Shown piece by piece: positions 56,001-64,000 of a DNA stretch of 64,000 nucleotides. Source of the DNA: Halictus rubicundus. Taxonomy: Eukaryota; Arthropoda; Insecta; Hymenoptera; Halictidae. The notes beneath the pieces are model-generated. The model did no database searches and had not been told where the DNA came from. It was given only the letters and a program-made list of their open reading frames with translations. The stretch spans positions 146,872 to 210,871 of the forward strand of contig NW_027488923.1 in NCBI RefSeq assembly GCF_050948215.1, given 5' to 3'. Within the stretch, counting starts at the first letter, position 1. The number at the start of each line of letters is the position of its first letter. A program made the position numbers and the translations under genes.

Positions 56001-56850
56001 GGATAGGATAAGATAGAGGATAGGTTAGGATAGAGGATAGGATAGGGGATTGGATAGGATAGAGGATAGGATAGGATAGAGGATTGGATACGATAAAGGA
56101 TACGATAGGATAGGATAGAGGATAGGATACGATAGAGGATACGATAGGATAGGATAGAGGATAGGACAGGATATAGGATAGGATTTGATAGAGGATAGGA
56201 TATGATAGAGGATAGGATAGGATAGAGGATAGGATAGGATAGATGATAGGATACGATAGAGGATAGGATAAGATAGAGGATAGGATAGGATAGAGGATAG
56301 GATAGGATAGAGGATAGGATCGGATAGAGGATAGGATAGGGGATTGGATAGAATAAAGGATAGGATAGGATAGAGGATAGGATAGAGGATAGGATAAGAT
56401 AGAGGATAAGATAGGATAGAGTATAGGATAGGATAGAGGATAGGATAGGATAGAGGATAGGATAGGATAGGATAGAGGATACGATAGGATAGGATAGAGG
56501 ATAGGATAGAATACAGGATTGGATAGGATGGAGGATACGATATGATAGAGGATAGGATAGGATAGAGGATAGGATAGGATAGAGGATACGATATTATAGA
56601 GGATAGGATAGGATAGAGGATAGGATATTATAAAGGATAGGATAGGATAGAGGATAGGATAGGTTAGAGGATAGGATAGGATAGAGGATAGGATCGGATA
56701 GAGGATACGAAAGGATAGGATAGAGGGTAGGATAGGATAGAGGATAGGATAGGATAGAGGATAGGAGAGGATAGAGGATAGGATATGATAGAGGATAGGA
56801 TAGGATAGAGGATAGGATAGGATAGAGGATAGGATAGTATAGAGGATAGG

Positions 56851-57030
56851 ATTAGATAGAGGATATGCTAGGATAGACGATAGGATAGGATAGAGGATAG
56901 GATAGTATAGAGGATAGGATAGGATAGAGGATAGGAGAGGATAGAGGATAGGATAGGATAGAGGATAGCATAGTATAGAGGATAGGATTAGATAGAGGAT
57001 ATGCTAGGATAGACGATAGGATAGGATAGA
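56851..57030 (+). repeat. 146-bp tandem duplication around GGATTAGATAGAGGATATGC
   Basis: ATTAGATAGAGGATATGCTAGG occurs at 56851 and 56997, 146 bp apart, each followed by GACGATAGGATAGG. The related GGATAAGATAGAGG then GATATGCTAGG occurs at about 57888 and 58478 in the next duplication. Confidence 0.75.
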
Positions 57031-57253
57031 GGATAGGATATGATAGAGGATAGGATAGGATAGAGGATAGGATAGGATAGAGGATAGGATAGTATAGAGG
57101 ATAGGATAGGATAGAGGATAGGAGAGGATAGAGGATAGGATAGGATAGAGGATAGGATAGGATAGAGGATAGGATAGGATAGTAAAGAGGATAGGATAAG
57201 ATAGAGGATATGATAGGATAGACGATACGATAGGATAGAGGATAGGATATGAA

Positions 57254-57491
57254 AGAGGATAGGATAGGATAGAGGATAGGATAGGATAGAGGATAGGATA
57301 GGATAGAGGATAGGATAGGATAGAGGATAGGATAGGATAGAGGATAGGATAGGATAGAGGATAGGATAGGATAGAGGATAGGATAGGATAGAGGATAGGA
57401 TAGGATAGAGGATAGGATAGGATAGAGGATAGGATAGGATAGAGGATAGGATAGGATAGAGGATAGGATAGGATAGAGGATAGGATAGGAT
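57254..57491 (+). repeat. Fourteen consecutive perfect 17-bp monomers
   Basis: AGAGGATAGGATAGGAT begins at 57254 and at every 17th base up to 57475 without a mismatch, giving 238 bp of pure consensus. The run ends at 57492 where AGAGCATAGG replaces AGAGGATAGG. This is the longest perfect run I found. Confidence 0.95.
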
Positions 57492-57599
57492 AGAGCATAG
57501 GATACGATACAGGATAGGATAGGGGATTGGATAGGATAGAAGATAGGATAGGACAGATGATATTATAGGAATGAGGATAGGATATGATAGAGGATAGGA

Positions 57600-58570
57600 T
57601 AGGATAGAGGATAGGATAGGATAGAGGATAGGATAGGATAGAGGATAGGATATGATAGAGGATAGGATAGCATAGAGGATAGGATAGAATAGAGGATATG
57701 ATAGGATAGAGGATAGGATAGTATAGAGGATAGGATGCGATAGAGGATACGAAAGGATAGGATAGAGGGTAGGATAGGATAGAGGATAGGATAGGATAGA
57801 GGATAGGAGAGGATAGAGGATAGGATATGATAGTGGATAGGATAGGATAGAGGATAGGATAGGATAGAGGATAGGATAGTATAGAGGATAGGATAAGATA
57901 GAGGATATGCTAGGATAGACGATAGGATAGGATAGAGGATAGGATATGATAGAGGATAGGATAGGATAGAGGATAGGATAGGATAGAGGATATGATAGGA
58001 TAGAGGATAGGATAGGATAGAGGATAGGATAGGATAGAGGATAGGATAGGATAGAGGATAGGATCGGATAGAGGATAGGATAGGGGATTGGATAGAATAA
58101 AGGATAGGATAGGATAGAGGATAGGATAGAGGATAGGATAAGATAGAGGATAAGATAGGATAGAGTATAGGATAGGATAGAGGATAGGATAGGATAGAGG
58201 ATAGGATAGGATAGAGGATAGGATAGGATAGAGGATAGGATATGATAGAGGATAGGATAGCATAGAGGATAGGATAGAATAGAGGATATGATAGGATAGA
58301 GGATAGGATAGTATAGAGGATAGGATGCGATAGAGGATACGAAAGGATAGGATAGAGGGTAGGATAGGATAGAGGATAGGATAGGATAGAGGATAGGAGA
58401 GGATAGAGGATAGGATATGATAGAGGATAGGATAGGATAGAGGATAGGATAGGATAGAGGATAGGATAGTATAGAGGATAGGATAAGATAGAGGATATGC
58501 TAGGATAGACGATAGGATAGGATAGAGGATAGGATATGATAGAGGATAGGATAGGATAGAGGATAGGCTA
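57600..58570 (+). repeat. 590-bp tandem duplication
   Basis: CATAGAGGATAGGATAGAAT (57671/58261), GGATGCGATAGAGG (GATGCGA 57734/58324) and GAGGATATGCTAGG (57901/58491) repeat at exactly 590 bp. One difference was noted: GATAGTGG near 57832 reads GATAGAGG in the second copy. 590 equals 34 x 17 + 12, so one 12-bp unit lies inside. Confidence 0.85.
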
Positions 58571-59029
58571 GGATAGAGCATAGGATACGATACAGGATAG
58601 GATAGGGGATTGGATAGGATAGAGGATAGGATAGGACAGATGATATTATAGGAATGAGCATAGGATATGATAGAGGATAGGATAGGATAGAGGATAGGAT
58701 AAGATAGAGGATAGGATAGGATAGAGGATAGGATAGAGGATAGGATAGTATAGAGGATAGGATAGGATAGAGGATAGGATAAGATAGAGGATAGGATCGG
58801 ATAGAGGATAGGATAGGATAGAGGATAAGATCGGATAGAGGATAGGATAGGGGATTGGATAGGATAGAGGATAGGATAGGATAGAGGATAGGATACGATA
58901 GAGGATACGATAGGATAGGATAGAGGATAGGATAGGATAGGATAGAGGATAGGATAGGATAGGGGATAGGATAGGATAGAGGATAGGATAGGATAGAGGA
59001 TAGGATAGGATAGAGGATAGGATAGGATA

Positions 59030-59360
59030 GAGCATAGGATACGATAGAGGATAGGATAGGGGATTGGATAGGATAGAGGATAGGATAGGACAGATGATAT
59101 TATTGGAATGAGGATAGGATATGATAGAGGATAGGATAGGATAGAGGATAGGATAGGATAGAGGATAGGATATGATAGAGGATAGGATAGGATAGAGCAT
59201 AGGATACGATAGAGGATAGGATAGGGGATTGGATAGGATAGAGGATAGGATAGGACAGATGATATTATTGGAATGAGGATAGGATATGATAGAGGATAGG
59301 ATAGGATAGAGGATAGGATAGGATAGAGGATAGGATATGATAGAGGATAGAATAGGATAG
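59030..59360 (+). repeat. 165-bp tandem duplication with TATTGGAATGAGG
   Basis: GAGCATAGG (59030/59195) and GATGATATTATTGG (59093/59258) repeat at 165 bp. These two copies alone share the TATTGG form; the other four in zone IV read TATAGG. They therefore come from one local duplication after that substitution. Confidence 0.85.
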
Positions 59361-61039
59361 AGGATAGGATATGATAGAGGATAGGATAGGATAGAGGATA
59401 GGATAGGATAGAGGATAGGTTAGGATAGAGGATAGGATAGTATAGGGGATAGGATATAATAGAGGATAGGATAGGATAGAGGATAGGATACGATAGAGGA
59501 TACGATAGGATAGGATAGAGGGTAGGATAGGATAGAGGATAGGATAGGATAGAGGATAGGATAGGATAGAGGATAGCATAGGATAGAGCATAGGATAGGA
59601 TAGGATAGAGGATAGGATAGTATAGAGGATAGGATAGGATAGAGGATAGGATAGGATAGAGGAGAGGATAGGATAGAGGATAGGATAGGATAGAGGATAG
59701 GATAAGATAGAGGATAGGATAGGATAGAGGATAGGATAGAGGATAGGATAGTATAGAGGATAGGATAGGATAGAGGATAGGATAAGATAGAGGATAGGAT
59801 CGGACAGAGGATAGGATAGGATAGAGGATAAGATCGGATAGAGGATAGGATAGGGGATTGGATAGGATAGAGGATAGGATAGGATAGAGGATAGGATACG
59901 ATAGAGGATACGATAGGATAGGATAGAGGATAGGATAGGATAGAGGATAGGATAGGATAGGGGATAGGATAGGATAGAGGATAGGATAGGATAGAGGATA
60001 GGATAGGATAGAGGATAGGATAGGATAGAGGATAGGATAGCATAGAGGATAGGATAGGATAGAGGATATGATAGGATAGAGGATAGGATAGTATAGAGGA
60101 TAGGATAAGATAGGGGATACGATAGGATAGATGATATTATAGGAAAGAGGAAAGGATATGATAGAGGATACGATATTGTAGAGGATAGGATAGGATAGAG
60201 GATAGGATAGGATAGAGGATAGGATAGGATAGAGGATAGGATAGGATAGAGGATAGGATAGGATAGAGGATAGGATATGATAGAGGATAGGATAGGATAG
60301 AAGATAGGATAGGATAGATGATAGGATAGGATAGAGGATAGGATAAGATAGAGGATAAGATAGGATAGAGGATAGGATAGGATAGAGGATAGGATAGGAT
60401 AGAGGATAGGATAGGGTAGAGGATAGGATAGGATAGAGTATAGGATAGGATAGATGATAGGATAGGATAGAGGATAGGATAAGATAGAGGATAGGATAGG
60501 ATAGGATAGAGGATAGGATAGGATAGGATAGAGGATAGGAAACGATAGAGGATACGATAGGATAGGATAGAGGATAGGATACGATAGAGGATACGATAGG
60601 ATAGGATAGAGGATAGGATAGGATAGAGCATAGGATACGATAGAGGATAGGATAGGGGATTGGATAGGATAGAGGATAGGATAGGACAGATGATATTATA
60701 GGAATGAGGATAGGATATGATAGAGGATACGATATTATAGAGGATAGGATAGGATAGAGGATAGGATAGGATAGAGGATAGGATAGGATAGAGGATAGGA
60801 TAGGATAGAGGATAGGATAAGATAGAGGATAGGATAGGATAGAGGATAGGATAGAGGATAGGATAGTATAGAGGATAGGATAGGATGGAGGATAGGATAA
60901 GATAGAGGATAGGATCGGATAGAGGATAGGATAGGATAGAGGATAAGATCGGATAGAGGATAGGATAGGGGATTGGATAGGATAGAGGATAGGATAGGAT
61001 AGAGGATAGGATACGATAGAGGATACGATAGGATAGGAT

Positions 61040-61209
61040 AGAGGATAGGATAGGATAGAGGATAGGATAGGATAGAGGATAGGATAGGATAGAGGATAGG
61101 ATAGGATAGAGGATAGGATAGGATAGAGGATAGGATAGGATAGAGGATAGGATAGGATAGAGGATAGGATAGGATAGAGGATAGGATAGGATAGAGGATA
61201 GGATAGGAT
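61040..61209 (+). repeat. Ten consecutive perfect 17-bp monomers
   Basis: AGAGGATAGGATAGGAT begins at 61040 and at every 17th base to 61193 without mismatch. As with the longer run at 57254, it ends directly in AGAGCATAGG (61210) of the compound cassette. Confidence 0.93.
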
Positions 61210-61949
61210 AGAGCATAGGATACGATAGAGGATAGGATAGGGGATTGGATAGGAAAGAGGATAGGATAGGACAGATGATATTATAGGAATGAGGATAGGA
61301 TATGATAGAGGATAGGATAGGATAGAGGATAGGATAGGATAGAGGATAGGATAGGATAGAGGATAGGATATGATAGAGGATAGGATAGGATAGAGGATAG
61401 GATAGGATAGAGGATAGGATAGGATAGAGGATAGGATAAGGTAGAGGATATGATAGGATAGAGGATAGGATAGGATAGAGGATAGGATAAGATAGAGGAT
61501 AAGATAGGGTAGAGGATAGGATAGGATAGAGGATAGGATATGATAGAGGATAGGATAGGATATGATATAGGATAGGATAGGATAGGATAGAGGATACGAT
61601 AGGATAGGATAGAGGATAGGATACGATAGAGGATACGATAGGATAGGATAGAGGATAGGATACGATAGAGGATACGATAGGATAGGATAGAGGATAGGAT
61701 AGGATAGAGGAAAGGATAGGATAGAGGATAGGAGAGGATAGAGGATAGGATAGGATAGAGGATAGGATAGGATAGAGGATAGGATAGTATAGAGGATAGG
61801 ATAAGATAGAGGATATGATAGGATAGACGATAGGCTACGATAGAGGATAGGATAGGATCGAGGATAGGATAGGACAGAGGATACGATAGGATAGGATAGA
61901 GAATAGGATAGGATAGAGGATAGGATAGGATAGAGGATAGGGTAGGATA

Positions 61950-62270
61950 GAGGATAGGATAGTATAGGGGATAGGATATAATAGAGGATAGGATAGGATA
62001 GAGGATAGGATACGATAGAGGATACGATAGGATAGGATAGAGGGTAGGATAGGATAGAGGATAGGATAGGATAGAGGATAGGATAGGATAGAGGATAGGG
62101 TAGGATAGAGGATAGGATAGTATAGGGGATAGGATATAATAGAGGATAGGATAGGATAGAGGATAGGATACGATAGAGGATACGATAGGATAGGATAGAG
62201 GGTAGGACAGGATAGAGGATAGGATAGGATAGAGGATAGGATAGGATAGAGGATAGGATAGGATAGAGGA
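61950..62270 (+). repeat. 158-bp tandem duplication
   Basis: AGTATAGGGGATAGGATATAA (61961/62119) and GGGTAGGA (GGTAGGA 62043/62201) repeat at 158 bp with a single GGGTAGGAT to GGGTAGGAC change. A third AGTATAGGGG occurs near 62999. Confidence 0.75.
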
Positions 62271-62284
62271 TAGCATAGGATAGA

Positions 62285-63560
62285 GGATAGGATAGGATAG
62301 GATAGAGGATAGGATAGTATAGAGTATAGGATAGGTTACAGGATAGGATAGGATAGAGGATAGGATGCGATAGAGGATACGAAAGGATAGGATAGAGGGT
62401 AGGATAATATAGAGGATAGGATAGGATAGAGGCTAGGAGAGGGTAGAGGATAGGATATGATAGAGGATAGGATAGGATAGAGGATAGGATAGGATAGAGG
62501 ATAGGGTAGGATAGAGGATAGGATAGAATAGGGGATAGGTTATAATAGAGGATAGGATAGGATAGAGGATAGGATACGATAGAGGATACGATAGGATAGG
62601 ATAGAGGGTAGGATAGGATAGAGGATAGGATAGGATAGAGGATAGGATAGGATAGAGGATAGGATAGGATAGAGGATAGAATAGGATAGAGGATAGGATA
62701 TGATAGAGGATAGGATAGGATAGAGGAGAGGATAGGATAGAGGATAGGGTAGGATAGAGGATAGGATAGAATAGGGGATAGGTTATAATAGAGGATAGGA
62801 TAGGATAGAGGATAGGATACGATAGAGGATACGATAGGATAGGATAGAGTGTAGGATAGGATAGAGGATAGGATAGGATAGAGGATAGGATAGGATAGAG
62901 GATACGATAGGATAGGATAGAGGGTAGGATAGGATAGAGGATAGGATAGGATAGAGGATAGGATAGGATAGAGGATAGGGTAGGATAGAGGATAGGATAG
63001 TATAGGGGATAGGATATAATAGAGGATAGGATAGGATAGAGGATAGGATACGATAGAGGGTAGGATAGGATAGAGGATAGGATAGGATAGAGGATAGGAT
63101 AGGATAGAGGATAGCATAGGATAGAGGATAGGATAGGATAGGATAGAGGATAGGATAGTATAGAGTATAGGATAGGTTACAGGATAGGATAGGATAGAGG
63201 ATAGGATGCGATAGAGGATACGAAAGGATAGGATAGAGGGTAGGATAATATAGAGGATAGGATAGGATAGAGGATAGGAGAGGGTAGAGGATAGGATATG
63301 ATAGAGGATAGGATAGGATAGAGGATAGGATAGGATAGAGGATAGGGTAGGATAGAGGATAGGATAGAATAGGGGATAGGTTATAATAGAGGATAGGATA
63401 GGATAGAGGATAGGATACGATAGAGGATACGATAGGATAGGATAGAGGGTAGGATAGAATAGAGGATAGGATAGGATAGAGGATAGGATAGGATAGAGGA
63501 TAGGATAGGATAGAGGATAGAATAGGATAGAGGATAGGATATGATAGAGGATAGGATAGG
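62285..63560 (+). repeat. 841-bp duplication
   Basis: ATAGGTTACAGG (62331/63172), GATGCGATAGAGG (62364/63205), AGGATAATATAGAGG (62401/63242) and GGATAGAATAGGGGATAGG (62521/63362) repeat at exactly 841 bp. Inside it, GGATAGAATAGGGG also recurs at 62764, 243 bp after 62521, marking a nested duplication. Confidence 0.85.
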
Positions 63561-64000
63561 TTAGAGGAGAGGATAGGATATGATAGAGGATAGGATAGTA
63601 TAGAGGATAGGATAAGATAGAGGATTTGATAGGATAGACGATAGGATACGATAGAGGATAGGATAGGATCGAGGATAGGATAGGACAGAGGATACGATAG
63701 GATAGGATAGAGAATAGGATAGGATAGAGGATAGGATAGGATAGAGGATAGGATAGGATAGAGGATAGAATAGGATAGAGGATACGATAGGATAGATGAT
63801 ATTATAGGAAAGAGGATAGGATAGGATAGAGGATAGGATAGGATAGATGATAGGATAGGATAGAGGATAGGATAAGATAGAGGATAAGATAGGATAGAGG
63901 ATAGGATAGGATAGAGGATAGGATATGATAGAGGATAGGATAGGATAGAGGATAGGATAGGATAGGATAGATGATAGGATAGGATAGAGGATAGGATAGG

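Larger units (their letters stand above)
28860..56640 (+). repeat. Satellite zone III (GAAGAGG/AAAGAGG cassettes, GATC landmarks)
   Basis: From about 28.9 kb the variant set changes. The GATGATATTATAGG cassette now continues as GAAGAGGAAAGGATATG or AAAGAGGAAAGGATATG, and is followed by GATACGATATTATAGAGG and GGATATTATAAAGG. Two landmarks appear: GGGATTGGATCGGATACAG (16 copies) and GTGGATCAGATAG (14 copies). GAGCATAGG and GGAATGAGG variants also start here. The zone contains several near-perfect block duplications (493, 425/442, 342, 1,909 and 1,988 bp) and a block repeated 7.6 kb away. The last clear cassette of this type in the zone is near 55732, where it has changed to GTTGATATTATAGG. Confidence 0.8.
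10600..58140 (+). repeat. GGATCGG / GGATAGAATAAAGG module
   Basis: A module reading GGATCGGATAGAGG, GGGGATTGGATAGAATAAAGG and then GGATAAGATAGAGGATAAG with GAGTATAGG recurs about twenty times. Examples by GAATAAAGG position are 10612, 14367, 28372, 30815, 31240, 34477, 48601 and 50589; the last of these lacks the GGATCGG and GGGGATT part. Variants read GGATATAATAAAGG near 33938 and 40977. It spans zones I to IV, so it is older than the zone-specific cassettes. Confidence 0.7.
57493..61300 (+). repeat. GAGCATAGG to GATGATATTATAGG compound cassette (6 copies)
   Basis: GAGCATAGGATACGATA starts at 57493, 58576, 59030, 59195, 60626 and 61211. Each is followed by GGGGATTGG and then GACAGATGATATTATAGG or TATTGG about 63 bp on (57556, 58639, 59093, 59258, 60689, 61274), ending in AATGAG. 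The near-constant internal spacing shows the cassette moves as one piece, while the spacing between cassettes (1083, 454, 165, 1431, 585 bp) is irregular. Confidence 0.85.
1..64000 (+). repeat. 17-bp satellite array, GGATAGGATAGGATAGA consensus
   Basis: The whole window is tandem copies of a 17-bp unit made of three sub-blocks, GGATA, GGATA and GGATAGA. Perfect copies dominate; the rest differ by one to three substitutions or by gain or loss of a 5-bp GGATA block, giving 12-bp and 22-bp units. The consensus is 41% G+C with no C on the + strand, so C marks variants such as GGATACGATA, GGATCGG, GACAGG and GAGCATAGG. I read every line and found no stretch that is not derived from this repeat, so no gene-sized interval is unexplained. 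Open frames exist only on the complementary strand, where a 51-nt period encodes a 17-residue low-complexity repeat; they follow from composition. Eukaryotic satellite is an inference from array length and homogeneity. The host species is unknown. Confidence 0.97.
56640..64000 (+). repeat. Satellite zone IV (GAGCATAGG/ATGAGG cassette, long homogeneous runs)
   Basis: The zone III GATC landmarks are absent. Cassettes are mainly GACAGATGATATTATAGG or TATTGG followed by AATGAGG (57556, 58639, 59093, 59258, 60689, 61274), each with GAGCATAGGATACGATA about 63 bp upstream. Zone III-like AAAGAGG forms remain at 60130 and 63795. Typical variants are GGATGCGATAGAGG followed by GATACGAAAGG (57734, 58324, 62364, 63205), GGATATGCTAGG, GGTTATAATAGAGG and GGAGAGG. 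This zone has the longest runs of perfect 17-bp units seen in the window and many short duplications of 146 to 841 bp. Confidence 0.75.

Noticed and set aside
57910..63117. 1,735-codon open frame on the - strand and about thirty shorter ones
   Set aside because: The starts are ATG triplets created by GCATAGG-type variants (GAGCATAGG or GATAGCATAGG), and the stops come from variants such as GGTTAGG, GGATATTATA, GGCTAGG and GGATCAG. Overlapping frames of different phase encode the same low-complexity text, so none is treated as a gene.
1..64000. CRISPR array
   Set aside because: There are no unique spacers between repeats. All intervening sequence is the same repeat with point variants.
1..64000. 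Telomere repeat
   Set aside because: The unit is GGATA-based with a 17-bp period. No TTAGGG, TTTAGGG, TTAGG or other known telomere motif runs in tandem; isolated GGTTAGG is a point variant.
1..64000. Plant sugar-response TATCC elements or a promoter region
   Set aside because: TATCC is simply the complement of the repeat; presence in thousands of copies carries no regulatory information by itself.
1..64000. tRNA, rRNA or other structured RNA
   Set aside because: The + strand has almost no C and cannot form the G:C stems of these RNAs. No conserved tRNA or rRNA motif was seen.
1..64000. Assembly-made low-complexity artefact of one collapsed read
   Set aside because: Landmark variants are too rich and ordered (zone-specific cassettes, distinct duplications) for a pure artefact. 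Local artefacts remain possible and are listed as findings.

Overview
The window is one uninterrupted tandem-repeat (satellite) array from base 1 to base 64000. Both edges lie inside the array, so neither flank is visible. The basic unit is 17 bp, GGATAGGATAGGATAGA on the + strand, built as GGATA + GGATA + GGATAGA. Units of 12 bp (one GGATA fewer) and 22 bp (one GGATA more) are mixed in. The consensus has 7 G, 7 A, 3 T and no C, so the + strand is about 82% purine. I found no gene, RNA gene, transposon, telomere tract or other unique sequence. Long stop-free frames occur only on the pyrimidine strand. They exist because the TATCC repeat contains no stop triplet in any phase, and I reject them as genes. 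A homogeneous array of this size points to eukaryotic satellite DNA (centromeric, pericentromeric, subtelomeric or sex-chromosome heterochromatin) assembled from long reads. The species cannot be told from this sequence.

The array has structure above the monomer. Diagnostic variants divide it into four zones. Zone I (1 to about 12.2 kb) lacks the GATGATATTATAGG cassette. Zone II (about 12.2-28.9 kb) carries it with an AAAAAGG tail. Zone III (about 28.9-56.6 kb) carries it with a GAAGAGG or AAAGAGG tail, plus two further landmarks: GGGGATTGGATCGGATACAG, and GTGGATCAGATAG, the latter usually exactly 85 bp (five monomers) before the cassette. Zone IV (about 56.6-64 kb) carries mainly an ATGAGG-tailed form preceded by GAGCATAGG.

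Within and between zones, large blocks are repeated almost exactly. Offsets measured on rare variants are about 1.91 kb (1-309), 1.69 kb, 4.82-4.88 kb, 5.45 kb, 3.75-3.77 kb, 3.98 kb, 2.06-2.15 kb, 493 bp, 425/442 bp, 342 bp, 1,909 bp, 7.6 kb, 1,988 bp, 590 bp, 146 bp, 165 bp, 158 bp and 841 bp. This nested, overlapping pattern is what unequal exchange or replication slippage leaves in a young satellite. No coding system is present. The points of interest are the higher-order organisation, the zoning, the phased cassettes, and regulatory-like or structure-forming motifs made by recurrent variants.
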